Shown here: positions 35,257 through 46,500 of the stretch, piece by piece
How the letters are laid out: the number at the start of each line of letters is the position of its first letter
Numbering within the stretch: position 1 is the stretch's first letter
NCBI GenBank assembly: GCA_001661515.1
Contig: LUVW01000041.1
Span: 41,276 to 105,275, forward strand
DNA length: 64,000 nt
Origin: Capniomyces stellatus
Lineage: Eukaryota; Kickxellomycota; Harpellomycetes; Harpellales; Legeriomycetaceae
Direction of reading: 5' to 3'
Position numbers and translations under genes: made by a program
The notes under the pieces: model-generated
What the model was told of the DNA's origin: nothing
Databases searched by the model: none
The model's input: only the letters and a program-made list of their open reading frames with translations

Positions 35257-37613
35257 TTTGTTTATCTATAAATTATCAGTATGCACATGTTAGTAAGTAT
35301 CATAAAGCTGGTGTAGTCCTATCAGTAGCATATCGTTAAAGCATGCTTTTATAAGCCAAACGTGTCTTCAGACATGTTTGAAGGTTACCTTTTTTTTTGT
35401 ATTCAAGTAAAGTTGGTTATAAGAAACTTAATTGCGTTAGTAATGGAGGAAACGCACCTAGATTTATACGTTTTTTTTAAAACAGAATAATTGTTCAGGT
35501 TTTGATATTTTGATTATTTCAAAGCTTTCAGACATTATCCATTCGCAAGCTTACAATACACGACTAGCGCTTTGATTTGGCTTTTTTTTTAGCTATCGCT
35601 ATTGATTATTATTGTAGTTGTAGTTGTTGTTTTTATTGTTATTGTTGTATTAGTTACTTTTTTGAATGTAATTTCAAGTACATTGCACACTGCTCATTGA
35701 TCCACTACACATTCCATTATCTTGGATTATATTAATTCTGATTAAATATGTTATCAGAAGGTAACTATGTGTTGGATCTTACTAGAGGTATCCAAAGGGT
35801 TAATTAAACTTAATCACCGTTTTACCAATACACAAGAAAACTGTATTAACTAATTATGAACAGGCAATGTTTACCAAATCCCAAGCATGAACCGATATTA
35901 CTCAATTTTTTTTACCCCGCATGGGGTAGCCATTCATATATTGCAAATGTGTGAGATTATTGTATTTCTTTGCTTGTTATTGGTTTTACTTATTTTAATT
36001 CGTTTTATTAGTTTCATTAATTGCATTTACTTTTATTGCTTTTATTTGGTTTTATTACTTTTATTTGGTTTTATTACTTTTATTTGGTTTTACTAGTTTT
36101 ATTTATTTGCTCTGGTTAATTGGAGATGACTTTTTATTTACTTACAATAGGCTTATTTATTTGTTTTCCTTTTATTATTATTTCCAAATTAAAGTAGGCG
36201 TACAGTTTCGATCAAGCCAAGCTGCTGCCAAATCAGAAAGCTTTGTAAAGTGAAATCTTGACAAACTTCCAACCAAGTTTAGGCTTGTAAAGTGTGTGTG
36301 TGCCTGCTTGGTATATTAAAACTTTATTTTAATACTAAATTAATCAAACTTAACACTGAATATTTCGAATCCTAACCCTATTAATGTTAAATTCACACAT
36401 TTGATCTACCCGCATAGCCTATCCACTAACACCAATATAATACTAATCTAATCACCAGCAGCGAGAGAAAAGGGGTACAAGTAATGCTTGGGATTGTACT
36501 CCAATTAATACACTTTCAATTGTATCCAAGTAGCGTATTAACCCCATTTTTTTCCATCTTTTTTTTTCTATTTTAACTTACAAGTCCAAGCAACTTGGTA
36601 TATTGTGTAAATTGCATTGTCGTGGTTATCATACCTTTCAACGCTTGGTCCATTTGTATGGTATTAAATGTCGAAAGTAATCAATCCCTTTACACCGCCA
36701 CACTCTTAAACTTTATCTGTGCAATTTACAGACTTGCAATAAACTGCGTTCAATCAAGTGGTGGGCTCGGGAGAAGGGAAAAAAATAAGAAACAATTGTA
36801 TTGGATTTTATTGTCTTGGCTTGTCGCACCAAATCTTGTAGCTATAATCGCAAGAGCATATCCGCTCTTAAATCTAAATATATATATTTTTGGGTTATGT
36901 ACGAATTGCTGCACTGTGTTGTTCAGTGCCCCGAGTCAGCATTGTTGCATTTTATCACCGAAAGCAAACAAGGTGGTAAACATTTTTGGTTGGTCTTGGA
37001 CCATTGTCGCTATTTTTTAAGTTTTGCTCTACAATGTTTATATTTCAGAACCAATTGACCAAGTAAACATTCAAAGTGTAAATATAACCAAAGTAAATAT
37101 AACCAAAGTAAATATAGCCAAAGTAAATATAGCCAAAGTAAATATAACCAAAGTGTAAATATAGCCAAAGTAAAAGCGTAAAGTTAAATCGGATTATCTA
37201 AATGAATAATAAAAGACAGACCGGCTTAATCTTAAAATTCAAGCTCAACCAGTTTGGTCAGAATGGTATTATTGTGCCTTGAAGAGACTTTACGTTTATC
37301 TTCGCCATTTAACACAATTTCCGCTTGTAAGAATAGTGGCCATTAAATTCAGTAAAGAAAAAAAAAGTGGCCATTGACCAATAAATTTTAAAGTTTTAAT
37401 TGCACTCGATCGCTTCACTTGACTTTTTTTTTTCCCTTACTAATGCGATAAATTCAGTGATTTTTTTTTGATATTTTTTATCAACGACTTGAATTTAGTA
37501 ATGAGATTGATGAAAACAAAGATTCCAGATTTAAACAGATTCTTTCTTTGATAGTTCGAAAATACAATAAAAGAGAAAAAAAAATTAGCACTTCAGCAGG
37601 ATTCTAGTTTAAA
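35257..37613. other. Intergenic region upstream of mL41
   Basis: 2.4 kb. It includes a TTTTATTTGGTTTTATTAC-type repeated stretch (about 36030-36110) and a 15-bp tandem array (37074-37176, listed apart). A frame from an ATG at 36658 to 37020 (120 codons, Cys/Leu-rich) is open but resembles nothing I know, so I do not call it a gene. Confidence 0.5.
37074..37176. repeat. 15-bp tandem repeat
   Basis: About seven copies of AAATATARCCAAAGT, with TAACC and TAGCC variants and a 2-bp insertion (AAAGTG) in two copies. It lies in non-coding DNA about 440 bp upstream of the mL41 start. Confidence 0.9.
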
Positions 37614-38442
37614 ATGATCAAAGACGTAGTGAAAGGTTTGTACAGAGGTGCGAAGCATGGAGTTTTAACATCGAAACAAGGGAGAAATTTCTACAAAGGT
37701 ACTTTTTACAATTTACAATTTAAAATATGATTGATTTTCAACTAGATCAAAGGCAGAGCAGTTGGATTAAATTCAGCCGACTCCCGGAAGCAAATAGCCT
37801 TTACTCTACTTTACCGATCTTTTGATGAAGCAGCAAATCATGCTTTGTATGGAGATAGATATATGTATGAATAATAAAAATAAAAAACAAAATCCGGATT
37901 CAGTTTGCTTACTATTATTTTTGGCGGAGATTTGAAACATAATATTGAATAAATCCAGCTGTCAAGACCGAAATGTAAACTTGTTTGTTTTGTTTAAATA
38001 GGTAACCGATCTGGCGCGACAGGTAGACACACAAAGCATGGTAAGTATTTATTTATACATCATATATTATATTATAAAGTTTAAGCCTAGAGAGAGGAAA
38101 AGTGGGTCTATAGTCGTTGTACTAACACATTCTATGCTGTAAATCGTTTTTGTTGTGTGTGTTTAGGTAGCTATGTGATTGAGTGGTCTAAAGTTCGAAC
38201 ATACGTTATGCCTGACATGACCGGATTTAATGTAATGATTCGTTATATGCAGTTATCATGCTTGGTGTTTCGCTTATTACACAAAAACCCGAATGTGGCT
38301 TTTATCTAGTTACTAAACGCAGCTTTATATAAATTCTGTGATGTTGATATAGCTGAAGCCTTATGTGTCGCACAGAACCGAGAAAATAATGTCCAAAACA
38401 CCGTCTGCTGATGACTTTTTGGACCTAAACCACAAAGCCTAG
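37614..38442 (+). CDS. MRPL27: Mitochondrial large-subunit ribosomal protein mL41
   Basis: Component of the mitochondrial 54S ribosomal subunit (yeast Mrpl27, bacterial-lineage-specific mL41). Four exons: 37614-37698, 38002-38040, 38167-38231, 38353-38442; phases agree and give 92 residues. Family blocks in order: LTSKQGRNFYKG, SGATGRHTKHGSY, WSKVRTYVMPDMTGFNLKPYV. The exon-2 piece is only 39 bp. The N-terminus is basic and likely serves as the import signal. Each splice junction falls inside a conserved block, which supports the model. No single exon is long enough to be found as a sizeable open frame. Confidence 0.9.
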
Positions 38443-39576
38443 TATATAAATCCTGGAAAAAATCGAGGTGGATGGTGTGCTTGGGTTGGTGGGTTTAGCT
38501 ACTCTGTTTTATTCTGTTTATTTTTTTTAGTCGTTATTTAGTTTCTAGAAGCCTTAGAATATATTGGTTTCTGGGGAAGAGGGTATTATTATTCCGTTTG
38601 TTTTTTTTAATTTTCCATATTCTGCAATACCTCTTGGTATAATTGAAAAATAAAGCAGTAGCTACAGTAGAAACCAATAACATACTCTCGTATCGTGGCT
38701 AGCTATGGTGATCCTTGATAATACCGATATCAGTATTATCTGCTCAACTTCATTAGTATCATTAGTATCATTAGTATCATTAGTATCATTAGTATCATTA
38801 GTATCATTAGTATCATTAGTATCATTAGTACCATTACTAGTATCTTGTTTTGCTTTTGGTGGTCACTCTGCTATTTGATTTCAATCAGTCTGGTTTGATG
38901 ACATTGCAAATCAAATTGCCAATGGAATCTAAAGATGGTATATATGGCGGCAGTTGATGCTCTAATTCAATTCAAATAGATATTAGGAACAAGTAGCATC
39001 TAGCCTCATGGTCTGCTTTGCAATTACGGAGTCTGAATGCATTTAATATTGCAACTTTTACTTGGTCGATTGATTTACACGATACAAGTTCGAATCGAAT
39101 TTTTCATATACTGACGGTGGAGTAAATGTGTACATTTGCGGCTCTCGAGGTGGAATATATGTACTCTAACACTGTGCATAGTAGTGTGGTTATGTTACAA
39201 GAACAGGATTCGGTTTATTCTGTTTATTAATTCTACGATTATCCATTTTCTTGTTTAATCAACAAAACGCATTAAAAAATATATATGTATATAACAGGTT
39301 GATAAACCAAAATTGGCAATAGCAGGTTCAGCATAGTGTGTGCACATATCTCTAATATTGCAACAGTATAAATACACCCCATCGTTATTTATACTATGAG
39401 AATTAGCAGAGCTTTGGAACTGTGACGTTATAGTATTGTATAACTCAACACAACATTTTTCTAATTGAACCAAATTCATATAAATAAGGGCAATCGTCAA
39501 TTATTTGCACTTTTATATAAATCGAGAACATTTTAATACTTCGAGTCAATTGAGCGAATCCGTATTACTGTGCTTT
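38443..39576. other. Intergenic region with 9-bp array
   Basis: 1.1 kb between mL41 and the orphan secreted gene. It holds the 9-bp tandem array at 38751-38838 and otherwise AT-rich sequence with no gene. A GTTCGAATC at about 39090 is not part of a foldable tRNA. Confidence 0.55.
38751..38838. repeat. 9-bp tandem repeat ATTAGTATC
   Basis: Nearly ten copies of ATTAGTATC, the last degenerate (ATTAGTACC). It is non-coding and lies 310 bp downstream of the mL41 stop. There are no spacers, so it is a minisatellite and not a CRISPR array. Confidence 0.95.
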
Positions 39577-40197
39577 ATGATGAAGTTAAACAATTCAGCA
39601 AGGAAGCCTGGGATAGCAATGAATGCGTTGGCTAGCTTTGTTATTTTGAACATCTCGACGATGTTATCATGTTATGGGATGGGCAGAGTAGATCCAGTGT
39701 ATGAACTTTCCAGTTCGAGAAAAATAGACAACGAGTATAGCAAGTACACTAGCAGCTATTTGTTGGACAGGGCAATAAGGATAACCGGGGTTTACGAAAA
39801 GGATCAGTCGATACTAGGATATGTTGAGATACCATTTGCAGATAATTATGACTTGGAGATTGAATACAACCACCTGTTTCACATAAAGGAAGTTTGTAGA
39901 TCAGGAGAACTAGTGAGAGTACGCACTGTGGAGTGGGTTGAACACTCTGATAAAATAGACAACTCCAGAGATGGTCAAATCTGTAGCTATCCAATATACC
40001 AGAGGCTAACACTAAAGTACAAATTTGCAAACATGTTGTTTAACGAAAATTACTTTATAAAAGTAAGGTTTTGTATTGTTGGCAAAAACTATGAAATAAA
40101 GTACAGAATTGAAAAGGTTGGGGGTGGGAGTGAGATTAATGAGCCTGTAGAAGAAAACTGCGTGTTTCAGCTGTACTCTCCTATCCGTAAAGGCTAA
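39577..40197 (+). CDS. Hypothetical secreted protein
   Basis: 206 residues from the ATG at 39577 (a second ATG follows at once). The N-terminus has about 15 polar residues, then a hydrophobic stretch (ALASFVILNISTMLSCYG) that could be a signal peptide or anchor. The rest alternates charged and aromatic residues in strand-like runs (RIEKV, RLTLKYKF, FIKVRFCIV) and has four or five cysteines, suggesting an all-beta extracellular domain. There is no C-terminal hydrophobic tail. A TATA-like TATAAATA lies near 39365 and another at 39513. I recognise no family. It differs from the eight-cysteine group. Confidence 0.6.
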   Translation: MMKLNNSARKPGIAMNALASFVILNISTMLSCYGMGRVDPVYELSSSRKIDNEYSKYTSSYLLDRAIRITGVYEKDQSILGYVEIPFADNYDLEIEYNHLFHIKEVCRSGELVRVRTVEWVEHSDKIDNSRDGQICSYPIYQRLTLKYKFANMLFNENYFIKVRFCIVGKNYEIKYRIEKVGGGSEINEPVEENCVFQLYSPIRKG

Positions 40198-40507
40198 CTG
40201 CGAATCGAATGTGTTATTATTACCAATACTATTGTCATTACGTTGTTAGTTTAGTTTAATTTTGTTGAGGTTGTTAGTTTAATTTTATTGTTGAAATCGA
40301 GTTGATGGTTTTAATAGCTGAAATTTACAACTCGATATTTTTTTGTCTCAATCCCATCCAAGATAATTTTACACTACAAATCAAGTTAAAATAAAATTTT
40401 AGTCAAGAGCCAAAGTTTTGCTCTTTGACTGTTTAAATCGAGAATATAAATCAGCAAATTTACAATCAGAAAAAAAAAACGAAACTAATATAGTTTCAAG
40501 GCAAAGC
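40198..40507. other. Intergenic spacer, 5' of TOE1-like gene
   Basis: 310 bp, AT-rich, with a duplicated TTGTTAGTTTAATTTT-type stretch at about 40240-40290. The promoter of the TOE1-like gene presumably lies here; no clear TATA box is seen. Confidence 0.45.
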
Positions 40508-42257
40508 ATGGATAATGATATGACATTTAATACAGTTACGAGGGATAATATAGGTCAACTATCGATAGTTATTCGGCAATTGGTGGATAAAAGTTCGTTT
40601 GTAGCAATAGACACCGAGTTTACAGGGCTGAACCTGCACAATATTCCTGAAGATTTTGGATTTGACACAAGCAATTGGAATACAAGGGATCCGTAAGTGA
40701 AGAGATAAGGGAATTAGGGCGTTGATTGTACTTGGGTGCTTTGCTCTAGCAAATTTGTTTTGTTTAGAAATGGATAAATGTGTGGTTGGGAGAGGAAACA
40801 AATGTTGAAAGGTTGTTTGACATGTATTTACGTTTTGTATTTTGTAGAGATATAGCGGCACGGTATTTGGCATTGAAAAAGCTGGTTAGGACACATGCAT
40901 TGGTTTCGATTGGATTGAGTATTTACGAAGAAGTGGGAGTTGAAGAGGGAGAGAGTGAGGAAAACAGAGCCCCCAAATATAGAGTGAACAATTTTAATTT
41001 TATTTTGCATTGTCAGGTAAAGTATTGAATATTATATGTTATTTGTAGTTGAAGGACCGAGTTGGTTTAGAAAATTATTTTTTTAACACTGGATGATATG
41101 GCGAATGATTTTTTTTTTTGTAGAATACGCATTTGGTTAATCCGAACAGCATGGAGTTTCTAGCCTCGAACAACTATGACTTTAATTTGCAAAAAAAGTC
41201 GGGGATACGGTACACGTGTAGCGGGAGGATAGAGGACTCAGTGCTAAACAAGCAGACACTGGCTAGCGACGAAAGCGGCCAGAAAGAGAGTCAGGGAGAG
41301 AATGGGGCCGATAAAGAGGGGAATGGGTTTGTGTTGGGTAGAAAGCGGAAGGCGAGTGGGTATAAAGGTAATAGAAGACAGAATGAGTTTGTGGATGGAA
41401 GGATTATGCGGACGTTGTTGCGATATATAATATCGAATCAAGGAGGAGCCAATACGCGGATTCAAGGTCAGGGGTTGGGTGGAGGTAGCGGAGGTGGGGG
41501 TAGGGCGATAGTGGTGCACAATGGGCTTTTGGATGTGCTTTACTTGTACAGCGTGATATATAAATCGTTGCCGGCAAGTGTATCAAAGCTAGTGGCAAAC
41601 CTCAACTATGTTATGTCAGGCGAGGGAGGAAGGTCGAGAGGTAATACTTTGCTATATGACACAAAGTATATATCAGAATACAAGTGTCGAGACAAAATTA
41701 CATTTTTAGCGTATCTGTATGAAAGGAATAAGAGGCAGAGCGGGGTGGTGACAGTGGGTAGTAAGGCGATACAGTTGTTTGTTAAAAAGGAGGAGGGGTT
41801 GGGCGGTTTGGTTGGAGGAGGAGGAGGGGGTAAAATGAAGGTTTGTGAGACGTATTATATGCACGGGTTTTGTAGATTGAGTGACAAATGCAAAAACTCG
41901 CATGATGTAAAGTACATTATTGATGTGATGGAGCCAGAATTGAAGCGGAGTAGGATTGAAGATGGGGAAAGGGCTGGTAATGGGGTAGATGGTGGTGCCG
42001 AATCGGTTAATGGGGCGACGAGGAGTGTTGGGGGTTTGGACAAGGACATGTCGTACCACTCTGCGGGATTTGATGCTTACATGACGGGGTATTTGTTTGC
42101 GACGTACAAAAATAACGTGAATAGGGATATTGAGCTTGAGGCGTGTAAAAACAAGATATATATAATTGGAAAGAATTTCCCGTTGAGCATTGAAAAGTCC
42201 AATTTTACGTTGCCGGATGAAGAGTTCTTGGCAATTGAGCAGGTGTATAATTTGTAG
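40508..42257 (+). CDS. TOE1: TOE1-like CAF1-family 3'-5' exoribonuclease
   Basis: DEDD-type deadenylase of the Pop2/CAF1 superfamily; TOE1 trims 3' ends of snRNAs in the nucleus. Three exons: 40508-40692, 40848-41016, 41124-42257, in phase, 495 residues. Catalytic motifs: AIDTEFTGL (Asp35, Glu37), VVHNGLLDVLYLY near 250, and HSAGFDAYMTGYLF near 430. A CCCH zinc finger (C-x8-C-x5-C-x3-H) sits near 358-378 inside the nuclease fold before the last catalytic block, as in TOE1 and unlike Pop2 or PARN. A basic GRKRKASGYKGNRR stretch near 190 could be a nuclear signal. The coding strand is strikingly G-rich, with Gly runs in the insertions. The start at 40508 puts the usual short helix before the DxE motif. 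Confidence 0.88.
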
Positions 42258-43517
42258 AGTGTAGCTTGTATGCTGCGATTGATTTAGAGTAAACTGCGCT
42301 TGGTTGAGGCGTTTTTTTTATTTATAGATTTCATATTTCCAGTTGCTAGTAAAGACAATAAATCGAGAATAAAGTCAAAATCATTTCGATAATTAAAAGA
42401 AGAAAAAAAAAGTTGAAGACGAATAAGATGTTTATGTATTTGTTCTGGAGAATAATTGGGTTTGGAATATATATTTTTTCGTATTTATATATATTTTCGT
42501 GTTTTTTATTGTTATTGTTTAGAAAATGGAAAAATAAAGTAAATAAATGATTTGGTAAGAGTAAAGACACAATAGGTTTAAATTTTGGTGAGGTTGGGAA
42601 AAAGCAAGTCAATGAGGAAAAGAGATAAAGAAGCAAGGTAGGTTAGTTTTGGCGAGCAAAAATGGATGGGGGGGGGGGGAGGGAAAAAGAGAAATAGTAT
42701 TGACGAGATTATTGGTTGGTTGGAGAAAAAGGAAATTGCGAATTGAAAAATAAAAAAGGAAATTGAGGATCTCACTCTTTTTTTTTCAATAATAAAAAAA
42801 AAAAATTGGAGGAAATTAAAAGAGTATTTTCGTGTTTTTGAAAAGGATTAATGAAAAAGGGGATTGTTATTTGAGAAAAGAGAATTTGATTGCAGAAAAA
42901 TAAAAGAGAAAGAACGAGAGACCAAATTAATTGGTAGAATAGAAAGAATCAGCAATAGCAAATAAATAGTTGGAATTGGTTTTATAAATTTGTAGGTGAC
43001 AATTTGGTTGAGATTATGGTAGCAAAAGTAAAAGAAATTGAATAAAGAGAAATTGAATAAAGAGAAATTAATATAAAAAAAAAGAATAGGAGAAAATGTG
43101 AAAGTTATCAATGGAAAAGAAAAAGGAATTATTAGTAAGAGCAAAATTTTGATAATGTAAAAGTAGGGAAAAGAGTAAATAAAATGAAATTGAAAAGGAG
43201 AATGTAATAAAAGGCAAGGAAAAAGAAAAAGAAAAAGAAGGGAAATTAAAAAAAGAAAAGAAAATAAATAGAATAAAAAAAAAAGTAAATTAAGTGGTTT
43301 AATAAATTAGAAAACTAGTTGAATTGAGATATTTAATAAACTTTCCAATCAAGCCAACTAGTAGATTTAAAAAGAAAGGGAAAAAGCAAAGGCAAAAGCA
43401 AAAGTAAAAGGCAGATTCAAGAGAGCTCTAGAATAAAATTATAAAAAAAAGTATAAGGAAGTAAGATAGATAGAGAGAGAGAGATTGTCAGGCAAAGAAA
43501 ATAAAAGACAATAAAAG
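42258..43517. other. Purine-rich region upstream of SNF2/STH1 gene
   Basis: About 1.26 kb. From about 42560 to 43510 the + strand is overwhelmingly A and G (repeated GAAAAAG, GAGAAAT, AAAGAG), with a run of about ten G at 42668-42678. Open frames on the minus strand are Ser/Phe/Leu-rich products of this composition. Presumed promoter and 5' leader of the downstream gene. Confidence 0.7.
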
Positions 43518-46500
43518 ATGCAGCAGGCAGGAGCATCGTCGGATGTTCAAGGGAATGAGCCGGGACAAAACCAAAACCAAGGGCAAAGGCCGGTAGGTAG
43601 AGAAGAGGCAGCGCCAAATATGGCAAATCTAAACCAGCAGATAATGCCGGGGGTTACGATGGAGAAAGTGTTGAAGATTGTCCAGGTAAATAAACAAATA
43701 AAAACAAACAAACTAAAGAATAAAAGAATAAACAAAATGAGGTAACTGGGTAAATGAATAGCAGGGTAATAAAATAACTGGGTAAATAAATAGTTGGTGA
43801 AGCAGATGAGGGAAAGAGGGGAAACGGAGGAAAGTAATCCAGAGTTGCGAAAGTTATCAGAGTTTTTGAGGTTGTGTAGTATGCATCAGCAGCAACAACA
43901 GCAACAACAGCAACAGATTCAGCAGCAGCAGCAACAGATTCAGCAGCAACAGCAACAGATTCAGCAGCAGCAGCAGCAGCAGATTCAACAACAACAGATT
44001 GAAGAGGTTGAAAAAAAGGAGGGATTGTTAAAGATGAATGGTAGAGAGACTAATGGGGACAAGAAGGAGAGTGAGAGTGAGAGTGAGAGTGAGACAAAGG
44101 AGAAGGGAGAAGAGAAAAGAATGAAGGAGGGGCAAATATCGATATTGAAGAGTCAGATAGAGGCGTATAGGAGGGTATCGCATAATAAAGAGTTGCCAGA
44201 GAATTTGAAGAAGATGTTGTGGTTGAGTTCGATGAGTGAGGAGGAGAAGAGGAGATTGGAGGAAGGGGGGAGAGAGGTGGGAGAAGGGGTTGGGGGACGG
44301 ATAGTGGGGGGGCAATATAAGAAGTATGGGGAATATGGGGGTAAGGAGGAGAGGGAAAAGAATGAAGAGTATATGGTAGTTGAGGCAAAGGGATTATTGG
44401 AGAAGAAGATGATGGAGGCAAGAGTAGCGGGGCGACTTCATAGTTTGTTGGTGCCGAGTATAACGCCTGGGGGGATGGATGTGGGGGAGATGATAATGGA
44501 GCAAAAGAGGAGAAGGGCAGGAGTGATGGAGTATAAGAGACAGGAAATAATGAGGGAAAGAGAAAAAGTAGAGAGAGAAAAAGAAAGAGAAAGAGAAATA
44601 AAAGAAGGAGGAGGAATGGAGATAAAGAGGGTGATATTAGAAAAGAGTTTAAAGATGGGGGAGAAGCAGTTGAAGTTGAGAAATGTGATGATAAGGGGGA
44701 TGAGGCAGACGATGGAAGTGGCAAACAGTAATGAGAGGGGGATGTTGAAGAGGGCAAAGAAGCAGACGCATAGAGAGGCGAGAGAGATAGAGAAGCAGGA
44801 GAGGCAGCAGAGAGCAGAGTTTGAGAGGAAGCAGAGACAGGAACACGGGAACGAGCTGGCACGGATGGTGCAGCACGGGCGGGAACTGGTGGGGTGGCAG
44901 AGGGGACAAGGAACAAAGATGAGCAAATTGGGGAAGGGAGTGCAGCAGTTCCATGTACAGGCGGAGAGGGAGGAGGTGAAGAGGCAAGAGAGGTTGTCGA
45001 AGGAGAGATTACAGGCGTTGAGAGCAGATGATGAGGAAGGGTACTTGAAGCTGATTGATCAGACAAAGGAGACACGAATTACTCACCTGTTGCAGCAGAC
45101 GAACAGTTACTTGGAGTCGTTAGTATCAGCAGTGAAACAGCAGCAACAGTCGGTAGACAAGAAGAGTGGAAATGGAGAAATAAAACTACAAGAAGAAGAA
45201 GAACAAGTACAACAAGTAGAAGAAGAAGAAGAAGAAGAAGAAGAATTGGAGGGAGAATTGGAGGGAGAATTGGAGGGAGAAACAGAAAATGATAAATTGG
45301 ATTATTATTCTATATCACATCGGATAACAGAAAGAGTGACAGAACAGCCAAAAATGTTGGTAGGAGGACAGTTGAAAGATTACCAGCTGAAGGGGCTGGA
45401 ATGGATGGTATCGTTGTATAATAACCGACTGAATGGGATTTTGGCAGACGAGATGGGGTTAGGAAAGACGATTCAGACGATATCACTAGTGTCGTACTTG
45501 ATAGAGAAGAAGCAGCAAATAGGGCCATTTTTAGTGATAGTACCATTGTCAACAATCACGAATTGGGTGCAGGAATTTGAAAAGTGGGCACCAGGAATAG
45601 TGGCGATTTGTCACAAGGGAAACCCGCAACAACGACGGGAATTAGTTCACCTGATTAAGAGGGGGACATTCAATGTAGTGTTGACAACGTATGATTACAT
45701 TATCAGGGACCGACTGATTCTAAGCAAGATAAAGTGGGTACACATGATAATTGACGAGGGACACCGAATGAAGAACGTGAACTCAAAGTTGGCATTGACA
45801 TTGACGCAGTACTACAGCACGCGGTACCGACTGATTCTAACAGGTACACCGTTACAGAACAATTTGCCAGAACTGTGGGCGTTGCTGAACTTTATTCTGC
45901 CGCACATCTTCAACAGCGTGAAAGGGTTTGACGAATGGTTCAACGCGCCGTTTGCAGGGACAGGCGGGCAGGACCGGATTGACCTGAATGAGGAGGAACA
46001 GTTGCTGATTATCCGCAGACTGCACAAGGTGTTGCGTCCGTTCCTGCTACGACGGCTCAAGAAGGATGTGGAGAGCGATTTGCCAGATAAGGTTGAGCAC
46101 GTGATCCGGTGCAGGATGTCAGCACTTCAGTCACGGCTGTACACACAGATGCGCAAACACGGTACACTTTTCCAAGATCCAGCACATGTTGAAAGCGAGG
46201 AAAACAACAATACTAGTAATGGGAAGGGTAAGGGTAAGGGTAAGAAGATGGCAAAGGGAATCACAGGACTCAATAATACCATTATGCAGTTGAGAAAGAT
46301 CTGTAATCATCCGTTCGTGTACGATGCTGTTGAAAATGCAATCAATCCGCATCGCTACAACAACCCGCTGCTGTTCCGGTCATCAGGCAAGTTTGAGATC
46401 CTGGACCGTATTTTGCCCAAACTGATTATTACTGGCCACAAAATCCTCATCTTTTTCCAGATGACTCAGGTCATGACCATTATGGAAGACTTTTTGACGT

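Noticed and set aside
36658..37020. 120-codon open frame with ATG upstream of mL41
   Set aside because: Hydrophobic and Cys-rich but with no signal, family or repeat support; AT-rich intergenic DNA yields such frames by chance.
38751..38838. Direct repeats considered as a CRISPR array
   Set aside because: Nine-bp units are contiguous with no spacers, in a eukaryotic genome.
39060..39120. GTTCGAATC resembling a tRNA T-loop
   Set aside because: No matching acceptor stem, A-box or anticodon arm could be folded around it.
44050..45075. 341-residue minus-strand open frame opposite the SNF2/STH1 gene
   Set aside because: Extreme Ser/Pro/Leu composition is just the complement of the purine-rich coding strand; no motif and no family.
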